This document shows positions 1-6,174 of a DNA stretch of 7,225 nucleotides, one piece after another. Position numbers and translations under genes: made by a program. The first letter of the stretch is position 1. The number at the start of each line of letters is the position of its first letter. This DNA is from an uncultured Bacilli bacterium (lineage in GTDB: Bacteria; Bacillota_I; Bacilli_A; RF39; UBA660), in assembly GCA_947631655.1 (NCBI GenBank), contig CANRME010000063.1:1-7225 (forward strand), written 5' to 3'. The notes under the pieces were generated by a model. That model saw only the letters and a program-made list of their open reading frames with translations, was not told the DNA's origin and did no database searches.

Positions 1-9
1 ATCATTCAT
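1..9 (-). CDS. Start of an unidentified gene cut by the left edge (first 3 codons only)
   Basis: An ATG at 9..7 reads Met-Asn-Asp before the window ends, so nothing can be said about the product. The start is supported by context. A Shine-Dalgarno sequence AGGTGA lies at 20..15 with five bases between it and the ATG, nearly the same as the AGGTGA-six-base-ATG arrangement of the polymerase-like gene at 2148. An extended -10 promoter (45..37) sits a short leader upstream, and a terminator closing the previous operon precedes that. It is probably the first gene of a new transcription unit on the same strand. If the signals are coincidental, this is simply intergenic sequence. Confidence 0.45.
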
Positions 10-14
10 CTTTA

Positions 15-20
15 TCACCT
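15..20 (-). promoter_or_regulatory. Ribosome binding site of the left-edge gene
   Basis: On the minus strand the sequence is AGGTGA, followed by TAAAG and an ATG at 9..7. It matches the binding site of the polymerase-like gene (AGGTGA at 2160..2155) and that of the PgsA-like gene (AAAGGTGATT at 3000..2991). This is the main reason for calling a gene start here. Confidence 0.5.
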
Positions 21-36
21 AAACATTTATATTTTA

Positions 37-45
37 ATTATATCA
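37..45 (-). promoter_or_regulatory. Extended -10 promoter for the left-edge gene
   Basis: The minus strand reads TGATATAAT: a perfect TATAAT hexamer (42..37) preceded by the TGn extended -10 motif (45..43). The -35 position with a 17-base spacer (65..60) reads TAGATT, only 3 of 6 matches to TTGACA, which is tolerable for an extended -10 promoter. Transcription would start near position 30, giving a leader of about 20 bases that carries AGGTGA before the ATG at 9. The TG lies directly after the T-tract of the preceding terminator. TATAAT alone is cheap in AT-rich DNA; the TGn extension and the downstream start signal raise the confidence. Confidence 0.5.
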
Positions 46-71
46 AAAATAAAAAGGTAAATCTACCTTTT
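45..71 (-). terminator. Intrinsic terminator ending the priA-to-glycosyltransferase operon
   Basis: On the minus strand, AAAAGGTA (71..64) pairs perfectly with TACCTTTT (59..52) around the loop GATT (63..60). It is followed by a T-rich run, TATTTTT, down to position 45. The stem has 8 base pairs but only two G-C pairs, so it is moderate rather than strong. It begins 23 bases after the glycosyltransferase stop codon, the expected place for an operon terminator. On the plus strand the hairpin is followed by only four Ts and then ATT, so it may work weakly in both directions. Confidence 0.65.
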
Positions 72-94
72 ATTATGTACATTATTATCCTTAT

Positions 95-946
95 TTATAA
101 ACGATAATAAATGCTATAGAAAATATATCCAATATAGTAAGTTAATTTAAGTAAGATTCTTGCAAAAATATTTGCTTTATTATAATGTTTTTCAAAATAA
201 TATTGACTACGTTTTTGTAATTTATATTTTTGTAATTTTTTAATACTCTTATCAATAGTTTTAGAGTGATTGTGAATAACCCTAATATTATTAGCTACTA
301 AAGTATTTTTGTCTTCCCTTTTAGTTTTAACTGCTAAAATATTTTCTTCATAGTATAAAAATACTTTTTCATCAAAATAATTAATTTTTTCTAGATGAGC
401 AGAACTTACCATGAAGAAGCAACCAGATACGGCATCAACAACGGAGTAAGGTTTATGATAATGAATTTCCGGATACTCAATCTTCTTATGAAAAGATTTA
501 TGAAAATATGGAATATTAAATAAAACTTCTTGGAAAGGTGTAGGTATCTTCCATCCTCTATTTAGAGAATCCCCTTCTTCAATAACCGGAGCAATTACGA
601 CATTTTGCGAGGTTATCGTGGTATTTAACTCTTTAATAACTTCTTCTCTTGGAATAACAATGTCAGTATTTGAAAATATAATATTAATTTTGTGATATTT
701 ATTAACTAAGTATTTAGCACCAATATTTAAACCCGCACTATACCCTTTATTTTCTTTAGCTTCTAAAATAGTTAATTTGGCAAAGCTAATTTTAGGTAAG
801 TTTTTTAGTTTTTTTAGAGAATCATCACTAGATGCATTATCAACAATTACAATTTCTGTAAGAGATTTATAATTTCGAATATTATCTAAAAGTTTTTCCG
901 TATTATTAAAATCATTATAATTTACAATAACCATTCCAATTTTCAT
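95..946 (-). CDS. Family 2 glycosyltransferase (rhamnosyltransferase-like)
   Basis: This 283-residue protein has the GT2 (GT-A fold) layout. The N-terminus IGMVIVNYN (3-11) is the first Rossmann strand. IVIVDNASSDDS (32-43) carries the nucleotide-binding Asp36. ENKGYSAGLNIG (65-76) is the typical GT2 segment, SNTD (92-95) is the DxD-like metal site, and SGCFFMV (174-180) plus YYEE (198-201) lie in the acceptor and catalytic region. IHNHS (224-228) is common in rhamnosyltransferase-type members. By family knowledge it transfers a sugar from a nucleotide-sugar donor onto a growing glycan at the inner membrane face. The hydrophobic C-terminus (about 258-281) may anchor it to the membrane. The ATG at 946 is chosen because AAGGAGGAAC lies seven bases upstream, inside the polymerase-like gene, whose TGA overlaps this ATG (ATGA). 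The fold is clear; donor and acceptor cannot be told. Confidence 0.85.
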   Translation of the reverse strand: MKIGMVIVNYNDFNNTEKLLDNIRNYKSLTEIVIVDNASSDDSLKKLKNLPKISFAKLTILEAKENKGYSAGLNIGAKYLVNKYHKINIIFSNTDIVIPREEVIKELNTTITSQNVVIAPVIEEGDSLNRGWKIPTPFQEVLFNIPYFHKSFHKKIEYPEIHYHKPYSVVDAVSGCFFMVSSAHLEKINYFDEKVFLYYEENILAVKTKREDKNTLVANNIRVIHNHSKTIDKSIKKLQKYKLQKRSQYYFEKHYNKANIFARILLKLTYYIGYIFYSIYYRL

Positions 947-2148
947 AGTTGTTCCTCCTTACTTCTATTATTCATTATTACCCCTAAATTAAAACTTACA
1001 CTTGGAGCAGTTAAAACGTGACCAGATAAAAAGGCGATGATGATAGCTAGTATGATATTAAATTTGGAAATATTTTTCTTTTTTATAGTTTTTAACCAAA
1101 TAAACCAAGAAATTAGGAAAAGAATAAAACCTAAAATTCCCGAGCGATAGAATATATCATAGAAGTCCATTTCTATTACTTTATCTTCGGCGCCATTGTG
1201 CGTATAACCGATACCAAAGATTTTTTCCAAACTAGATGAATTATTGTATGTTTCTTTAGTATTTTCTAGGTAAGTTAAACGGTCAGAAAAAATAAACCGA
1301 TTTAAAAATTTAAAACTAAAAACATCTTCAATACTATCTATTTCTAAATAATCTAAGTGAATCTCGATATTTTTAAACATGCTAGTTTTAGGAAGTACTA
1401 AAATTCCTAAAGCAAAGATTAAAATAATACTTGGTATTAATATTTTATAAGAAATTTTAAGCTCTTTATTTTTTAGTTTTCTGCCTAGATAATAACCAAA
1501 ACTTAAGATTAAAGAAATAAGAGGTAGTTTACTTCCTAAAGATAAGAAAACTACGATAGTTAATAACGCTAGGATTATTTTATTTAAAATTTTTTCTTTT
1601 GAAAATAAATATCTTACAAGGTAGATACTACTAATCGATAATATCGCACTAATTTCATTTGCGGAATTAAACCAGCCAATCACGCCGACTTTACCTTGGG
1701 TATAAGCAGGGAAAGATAAATTTAAAATCAGCGGAATAAAAATTAATAACATATAGATACCACTTACATAAACATAATGTTTATAACTAAAATCAATATC
1801 TAAATTAGTAAGACAAACTAAGAGCAAAGGAAAATAAAAGATTTTAAAGATATTTTGTAACTCGGTGATAATTACATTACTTCCTTTTAAGCTAATAGTT
1901 AAAGCAATATAAGAAAGTAAATAGATAACTATAGCAAAAAAGTAAATTATATTTTGTTTTAATCTTTTTTTATAAGTAAATATAATATAAATACTTAATA
2001 TTAACAAAGTTAATGTTCTTACAACCATTCCTATGGATAAATTTATTTTAAAGACATTTAAAGATAAAGAAGTTATTAAATCAATAAAAGGATTCAAATA
2101 AAGAAGTACTAATAATATGAAAGAGATTTTTTTATTCTGCTTCGTCAT
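943..2148 (-). CDS. O-antigen ligase/Wzy-type polysaccharide polymerase-like membrane protein
   Basis: This 401-residue protein is almost entirely hydrophobic, with about 10-11 likely membrane segments, roughly at 8-30, 40-58, 67-87, 99-114, 124-147, 158-180, 190-203, 207-221, 235-253, 336-351 and 363-384. A large hydrophilic loop (about 254-335) lies near the C-terminus, as in O-antigen ligase and Wzy polymerase proteins. GWFNSANEISAIL (158-170) and EMDFYDIFYRSGILGF (326-341), with FGIGY (311-315), resemble conserved stretches I recall from Firmicutes members of this family. Such proteins join lipid-linked glycan units outside the membrane, either polymerising them or ligating them to an acceptor; sequence alone does not say which. 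The ATG at 2148 follows AGGTGA by six bases. The TGA stop overlaps the glycosyltransferase ATG, so the two are probably translationally coupled and act on the same glycan. The lack of a visible flippase or complete glycan cluster here limits the interpretation. Confidence 0.75.
   Translation of the reverse strand: MTKQNKKISFILLVLLYLNPFIDLITSLSLNVFKINLSIGMVVRTLTLLILSIYIIFTYKKRLKQNIIYFFAIVIYLLSYIALTISLKGSNVIITELQNIFKIFYFPLLLVCLTNLDIDFSYKHYVYVSGIYMLLIFIPLILNLSFPAYTQGKVGVIGWFNSANEISAILSISSIYLVRYLFSKEKILNKIILALLTIVVFLSLGSKLPLISLILSFGYYLGRKLKNKELKISYKILIPSIILIFALGILVLPKTSMFKNIEIHLDYLEIDSIEDVFSFKFLNRFIFSDRLTYLENTKETYNNSSSLEKIFGIGYTHNGAEDKVIEMDFYDIFYRSGILGFILFLISWFIWLKTIKKKNISKFNIILAIIIAFLSGHVLTAPSVSFNLGVIMNNRSKEEQL
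951..960 (-). promoter_or_regulatory. Ribosome binding site of the glycosyltransferase, inside the upstream gene
   Basis: The minus strand reads AAGGAGGAAC, a near-perfect anti-16S match, ending a few bases before the ATG at 946. It lies within the last codons (Lys-Glu-Glu-Gln-Leu) of the polymerase-like gene. It fixes Met1 rather than Met5 as the start and suggests coupled but strong re-initiation. Confidence 0.85.
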
Positions 2149-2154
2149 CTTTGT

Positions 2155-2160
2155 TCACCT
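2155..2160 (-). promoter_or_regulatory. Ribosome binding site of the polymerase-like gene
   Basis: AGGTGA on the minus strand lies six bases before the ATG at 2148 and supports that start. The 51-base gap upstream (2149-2199) also holds a TATAAT at 2172..2167 and a run of eight Ts on the minus strand (2191..2184), but no convincing promoter or terminator. Confidence 0.7.
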
Positions 2161-2199
2161 AATTTAATTATAAATTATTTACGAAAAAAAAGAAAGTTT

Positions 2200-2985
2200 T
2201 TAATTATGTTTTTCTTTTTTTAAGACAAGTTTTAATGGTTTATCCTTATTAGCGTGATAATAATCTGTATCTAGGGCATCATAAAGTACTTCTTTTAGTG
2301 GCTTTTTATCATATTTCTTTTCGTCAATTTTAATATTTTCTTTTCTAACATTAATTAAGCGATGGCCATAATCAATTATAACAATTAATTCACAAATAAT
2401 GATAGGAGTAGCTAAAACATTCGCAATATTACTTATTGGAACATTTACTAATTTAGCTAGTAAATTATTATTAATAAAATCGGTTATAAAGCTAAGACTA
2501 GGAACATTTACGCCAATGGCATGCAACATATCGTGAAGCCCTGGAATATCTAGAGATAGCATACCTAAAGAAACCCCAACGCTTAAAGGCCACATTTTAA
2601 TTTTGCCAGTAAGACGTGATTTTAAAACACTATTATATTTATAATGTAAAACATTTATTAACCCAATAGTTGTTTCACAAAATAAAGGAATAGCAAAAAT
2701 GGGGTTCGCAAAAGCCAAGATACCTAAACAAATTATGCCAAGTAATTTATCGGCCATGACATCGAGAAATGATCCTAACATTGTCTCAATATGAAATCCT
2801 CTTGCCATTTTGCCATCGATAAAATCGGTTATAGCTAATCCCGCCATAGTAAGAGATGTGACGATTGCTCCATAAGTAAGATAGATAGGAATTAAAAATA
2901 TTGCTCCTAAACCTCTTAAAGCCGTAATAGTATTAAGTAATATTTTTAATTTTAACTTTTTAATTTTCTTAGGTTGTTCTGCCAT
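2200..2985 (-). CDS. pgsA: CDP-alcohol phosphatidyltransferase, PgsA-like (probable phosphatidylglycerophosphate synthase)
   Basis: This 261-residue membrane protein carries the complete CDP-alcohol phosphatidyltransferase signature D-x2-D-G-x2-A-R-x8-G-x3-D-x3-D: Asp54, Asp57, Gly58, Ala61, Arg62, Gly71, Asp75 and Asp79. The Asp residues bind the metal and the CDP-diacylglycerol; the last acts as the general base in characterised members. LLNTITALRGLGAI (16-29) matches the usual N-terminal start of PgsA-type enzymes (PNxLTxxR). GKIKMWP (127-133) corresponds to the GKxKT-like segment after the third helix. The likely reaction is CDP-diacylglycerol plus glycerol 3-phosphate to phosphatidylglycerophosphate, in the membrane. 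The protein is longer than typical PgsA (about 180-200 residues), with an added stretch at 145-180 and a charged, Lys-rich tail at 207-261. Another alcohol acceptor therefore remains possible. AAAGGTGATT upstream supports the ATG at 2985. It lies 18 bp after fmt, probably in the same operon. Confidence 0.75.
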   Translation of the reverse strand: MAEQPKKIKKLKLKILLNTITALRGLGAIFLIPIYLTYGAIVTSLTMAGLAITDFIDGKMARGFHIETMLGSFLDVMADKLLGIICLGILAFANPIFAIPLFCETTIGLINVLHYKYNSVLKSRLTGKIKMWPLSVGVSLGMLSLDIPGLHDMLHAIGVNVPSLSFITDFINNNLLAKLVNVPISNIANVLATPIIICELIVIIDYGHRLINVRKENIKIDEKKYDKKPLKEVLYDALDTDYYHANKDKPLKLVLKKEKHN

Positions 2986-2990
2986 ATGAT

Positions 2991-3000
2991 AATCACCTTT
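2991..3000 (-). promoter_or_regulatory. Ribosome binding site of the PgsA-like gene
   Basis: The minus strand reads AAAGGTGATT, five bases before the ATG at 2985 (seven after AGGTGA). It starts immediately after two tandem TAA codons (3006..3001) that end fmt. The gap leaves no room for a promoter, which supports co-transcription with fmt. Confidence 0.7.
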
Positions 3001-3003
3001 TTA

Positions 3004-3930
3004 TTAACGATTTACTATTTTACCATTAAATGCATCAATATTCAAACCATTTAGATAAGAAGTTATATCCATTTCTTTTTTTCCAAAAGGTTTTATTCTA
3101 TCAATAAAATATATGCCATCAACACATTCTATACCCATACTTTTTTTATTAGGAATTATAATTTTACCAGGAGTAGTATTTTCTTTTTTCTCAAAATGCC
3201 CTTTTACTATTTTATGTTCTTCACCATTAAAAGTAAAATTAGCATAAGGGTTGTCAAAAAGACCTCTTACTAAGTTATCAACTTCAGTCACGCTTTTATT
3301 AAAATCAATTCTTTCTTCTTCTCTTTTGATGGTATAAGCATATGTAGCTTCTTCTTCATCTTGGGGTTCCCTTGGATTAGTACCACTTATTATACTAGGT
3401 AAAGTATCCATTAAAAGTTTAGCACCCATTGGACTTAAAGTATCATGTAAACTTTTATAAGTTTCATCACTTTTTAGTTTATACTTTATGGTACTAATAA
3501 TATCGCCGGTATCCATATGTTCATCCATGTACATAATGGTTACTCCACTTTCTTTTTCTCCATCAATAATCGCATGTTGTAAAGGAGCTCCACCTCGAAG
3601 GCGGGGAAGAAGTGAAGCGTGAACATTAATACAACCTAATTTAGGAGAGTCTAAAATTTCTTTGGGAATAATTTGTCCATAAGCACAAGTAATAATTAAA
3701 TCAGGTTTTAGCTCAATGATTTTTTGATAATCTTCTCTAATTTTTTTAGGTTGAAAAACTTCGATATTATTTTTTAAAGCTACTTCTTTAATCGGACTGG
3801 GAGATAAAACTCTTTTTCTTCCGACTTCTTTATCGGGTTGGGTTACAACTAAAGAAATTTCATAGTTGTTAATTAAGTTTTCTAAAACGGGGACCGCAAA
3901 TTCAGGAGTACCCATAAATACTATTTTCAT
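3004..3930 (-). CDS. fmt: Methionyl-tRNA formyltransferase
   Basis: Fmt transfers a formyl group from 10-formyltetrahydrofolate to the amino group of Met on initiator tRNA, in the cytoplasm, before translation initiation. The protein has 308 residues, normal for the family (about 310-315). MKIVFMGTPEFAVPVLENL (1-19) is the classic N-terminus. The catalytic set is intact: Asn102 and His104 in INVHASLLPRLRGGAP (101-116) and Asp140 in MDTGD (139-143), equivalent to Asn106, His108 and Asp144 of the E. coli enzyme. The C-terminal domain (about 205-308) is the OB-like tRNA-binding part. The ATG at 3930 has AAAGGA upstream (3943..3938), right after the priA stop codon. Only 13 bp separate it from priA. 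In many Firmicutes a peptide deformylase gene (def) lies between priA and fmt; it is absent here. Confidence 0.97.
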   Translation of the reverse strand: MKIVFMGTPEFAVPVLENLINNYEISLVVTQPDKEVGRKRVLSPSPIKEVALKNNIEVFQPKKIREDYQKIIELKPDLIITCAYGQIIPKEILDSPKLGCINVHASLLPRLRGGAPLQHAIIDGEKESGVTIMYMDEHMDTGDIISTIKYKLKSDETYKSLHDTLSPMGAKLLMDTLPSIISGTNPREPQDEEEATYAYTIKREEERIDFNKSVTEVDNLVRGLFDNPYANFTFNGEEHKIVKGHFEKKENTTPGKIIIPNKKSMGIECVDGIYFIDRIKPFGKKEMDITSYLNGLNIDAFNGKIVNR

Positions 3931-3937
3931 AAAATTT

Positions 3938-3943
3938 TCCTTT
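3938..3943 (-). promoter_or_regulatory. Ribosome binding site of fmt
   Basis: AAAGGA on the minus strand begins directly after the priA TAG (3946..3944) and lies seven bases before the fmt ATG. The whole 13-base gap is taken up by this site and its spacer, so fmt cannot have its own promoter in the gap. Confidence 0.65.
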
Positions 3944-6130
3944 CTATATATGTAATGGAGAGTTATCGATTTCTAAATAGACATCTTTGTTACCAACATA
4001 TTTTTTATCTAATTCTTTTAAAGTATTAGCAAGTTTATTATCAAATTGATATTTTAAAATAATTTGGAAACGATAAGTGTTGTTAAATTTAAACATCGAA
4101 GCAGTAGTAGGACCTAAAATAATCGTTTTTTCTTCTAAATTAGCTTGTAAGAAGTTTTTAACTTTCAATGACTCACTACTCGCTTTATCATAATCATTAC
4201 TAATTATTTTAATACTTACTAAATAATAATATGGCGGATAAGAAAGTTTTTTTCTTATTTGCATCTCATAGTTATAGAATTTATTATAATCTTGTTTACT
4301 TACACATTCAAGGGTAAAATTGTCGGGATTAAAGGTTTGAATTATTACTTCCCCAGGGGTTTCACTTCTTCCAGAACGACCAGCAGCTTGAGTAAGAAGA
4401 GAAAAAGTTCTTTCACTACTTCTAAAGTCAGGAATATTTAAACTTGTATCAGCGCTTATTACACCAACTAAAGTAACGTTTGGAAAATCAAGACCTTTAC
4501 TAATCATTTGGGTTCCAAGTAAGATGTCATACTTGCCATCTTTAAAGTCATTAATAATCCGTTCATGGCTGCCTTTTAGAGAAGTAGTATCGGTATCCAT
4601 CCTTACAATGCGCGCAATTGGAAACATTGTTTTTAATTCGGTTTCTAATTTTTCAGTCCCTAATCCTAAGAAATTTAAAGATTTTTCGTGACAAGACGGA
4701 CATTCATCATTTTTAAAAACGGTATACCCACAATAATGGCAACGTAAATTATTGGTTGATTTGTGATAAGTTAAAGATATATCACAATTTGGGCATTTAT
4801 AAGTATACCCACAATTTTGACAAGTAATAACAGTCGAAAAACCTCTCCTATTAAGCAGTAAAATTATTTGTTCATTTTTACTCAAGCGGTCATATATTTT
4901 AGTTTTTAATAAAGAACTAATATAGGGATTACGTTTCCGCATTTCAATCGCCATATCGACTAAAGTAACTTTGGGTAAGATAGAAGAACCTACTCTTTTA
5001 TCTAAAGTTACTAATTTATAGACACCTTTTTTCGCTCTAGCCATTGTTTCTAAAGAAGGGGTCGCACTTCCTAAAAGAAGTGGACAATTATTATATTTGG
5101 AGCGGAAAGATGCCATATCTAAGGCATGATAACGAGGAGTAGTTTCTTGTTTAAAGTTTTCGGAGTGTTCTTCATCAATAATAATAATTCCTAAATTTTT
5201 AAGAGGAGTAAAAACTGCACTCCGGGTTCCAATAACAATTTTTACTTCGCCTTTTAAAATTCGTTCAAATTCGTCTTGTTTTTCACCCATTGATAACGAA
5301 CTATGAAAGATGGCTACATCACTACCAAAGACTTCATAAAAACGTTTAACGATTTGGGTAGTTAAAGTAATTTCGGGGACGAGTAACATGGCGGTTTTAC
5401 CATTTTTAATAACTTCTTGCATTAAAGTCATATAAATTTCCGTTTTCCCTGAACCTGTAACCCCATGTAAAAGAATAGTTTTAGGAGTATTTAAGTATTT
5501 TTTAATTTCATTATAAGCTTCGCTTTGATATTCTGTTAAAGTATGAGTTCCATGCGTTTCACCGGTATAGTTAAGACGATATTTTTTTTCTTTTTCTTCT
5601 TTTATTAGACCTTTGGCAAGTAAAGTTTTAACACTACTGCCTAACTCATTCTTTTTTAGTTTTTCGGTTTGTAATAAAGACTCTAATATCTCATTTTGTT
5701 TCGGACTCCGTTTATTATTTAAAATATATTCTTTAACTTTATCATCACTTGTGTTTAAAGTAACATAAGTATCAAATTTTTCTAAGTTATATTTTTTATC
5801 TTTGACTTTTAAGTTACTTGGAAGCATTGTTTGAAAAGCCCAGATTTTAGAGCATAAAGTTTTCGTACTTAAATAATCAGCTAAAGCTAAAAGTTCATCA
5901 TTTAAAACTAAAAACTTATCAACAATTTTATTTACTTCTTTTAATTCGTATTTAATATCTGTTGGTTTGGGTTTAATATCTAAAACAAAACCATTAACAA
6001 GTTTTCTTCCAAAAGGAACTTTGACTTTCATTCCCTTTTTTAGTTCTGGTCCTAAGATAGGAGGAATTAAATAAGAAAAAGTTTTATCAATATTTTTGGT
6101 GTTATATTCAATTAATACTTCCGCAATCAT
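3944..6130 (-). CDS. priA: Primosomal protein N' (replication restart 3'-5' DNA helicase PriA)
   Basis: PriA recognises stalled or collapsed forks and D-loops, unwinds the lagging arm and starts reloading of the replicative helicase. The protein has 728 residues, slightly short of B. subtilis PriA (about 805) but complete. The N-terminal fork-binding domain (about 1-105) opens with AEVLIEYNTKNIDKTFSYLIP. The helicase core shows Walker A GVTGSGKT (223-230), DEEH (319-322), GSATPS (354-359), TQMISKGLDFPNV (540-552) and QAAGRSGR (581-588). Between the helicase lobes, eight cysteines (437, 440, 446, 449, 464, 467, 477, 480) form the two zinc sites needed for primosome assembly. No motif is missing. 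The ATG at 6130 has AAAGGAGGAA upstream. The start lies 42 bp after the rny stop, separated by a terminator hairpin; fmt follows 13 bp downstream. Confidence 0.97.
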   Translation of the reverse strand: MIAEVLIEYNTKNIDKTFSYLIPPILGPELKKGMKVKVPFGRKLVNGFVLDIKPKPTDIKYELKEVNKIVDKFLVLNDELLALADYLSTKTLCSKIWAFQTMLPSNLKVKDKKYNLEKFDTYVTLNTSDDKVKEYILNNKRSPKQNEILESLLQTEKLKKNELGSSVKTLLAKGLIKEEKEKKYRLNYTGETHGTHTLTEYQSEAYNEIKKYLNTPKTILLHGVTGSGKTEIYMTLMQEVIKNGKTAMLLVPEITLTTQIVKRFYEVFGSDVAIFHSSLSMGEKQDEFERILKGEVKIVIGTRSAVFTPLKNLGIIIIDEEHSENFKQETTPRYHALDMASFRSKYNNCPLLLGSATPSLETMARAKKGVYKLVTLDKRVGSSILPKVTLVDMAIEMRKRNPYISSLLKTKIYDRLSKNEQIILLLNRRGFSTVITCQNCGYTYKCPNCDISLTYHKSTNNLRCHYCGYTVFKNDECPSCHEKSLNFLGLGTEKLETELKTMFPIARIVRMDTDTTSLKGSHERIINDFKDGKYDILLGTQMISKGLDFPNVTLVGVISADTSLNIPDFRSSERTFSLLTQAAGRSGRSETPGEVIIQTFNPDNFTLECVSKQDYNKFYNYEMQIRKKLSYPPYYYLVSIKIISNDYDKASSESLKVKNFLQANLEEKTIILGPTTASMFKFNNTYRFQIILKYQFDNKLANTLKELDKKYVGNKDVYLEIDNSPLHI

Positions 6131-6136
6131 TTATAA

Positions 6137-6146
6137 TTCCTCCTTT
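6137..6146 (-). promoter_or_regulatory. Ribosome binding site of priA
   Basis: The minus strand reads AAAGGAGGAA, a strong Shine-Dalgarno, six bases before the ATG at 6130. It begins only four bases after the T-tract of the rny terminator, so no promoter fits between the hairpin and this site. Confidence 0.85.
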
Positions 6147-6150
6147 ATTT

Positions 6151-6174
6151 AAAAAAGCAACATTTTGTTGCTTT
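6151..6174 (-). terminator. Intrinsic terminator between rny and priA, overlapping the rny stop codon
   Basis: On the minus strand, AAAGCAACA (6174..6166) pairs perfectly over nine bases with TGTTGCTTT (6162..6154) around a three-base AAA loop. The arm ends in a run of six Ts (6156..6151), three of them in the stem. The AA of the rny stop codon TAA (6175..6173) forms part of the 5' arm. The core AGCAACA/TGTTGCT holds three G-C pairs, the most stable hairpin I found in this window. It is well formed as a Rho-independent terminator, though the T-tract is short and leads straight into the priA ribosome binding site, so partial read-through is likely. Confidence 0.75.

Noticed and set aside
943..945. 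TGA at the end of the polymerase-like gene as a Trp codon (Mycoplasma code)
   Set aside because: The TGA sits in a classic ATGA overlap with a strong ribosome binding site for the next gene, and the Trp codon checked in the PgsA-like gene is TGG. It is a true stop under the standard bacterial code.
2167..2172. TATAAT on the minus strand as a promoter for the polymerase-like gene
   Set aside because: There is no TGn extension, the -35 position reads TTTCTT, and the predicted start would fall on the Shine-Dalgarno itself. It is kept only as a resemblance in the findings.
2184..2221. An 11-bp inverted repeat (AAAAAAAGAAA / TTTCTTTTTTT on the minus strand) across the end of the PgsA-like gene, as a possible terminator
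   Set aside because: The stem has one G-C pair and a 15-base loop, and the T-run forms the stem's own 3' arm, leaving only one T after it. It arises from Lys codons and AT-rich spacer and would be too weak to terminate.
4259..4441. A 60-codon plus-strand open frame
   Set aside because: It lies entirely inside the conserved helicase C-terminal part of priA on the opposite strand, and I saw no sign of a real gene (no recognisable domain). It is a shadow frame.
4690..4830. Cysteine-rich segment within the minus-strand frame, considered as a separate zinc-finger domain or insertion
   Set aside because: The eight cysteines match the spacing and place of the normal zinc-binding region of PriA.
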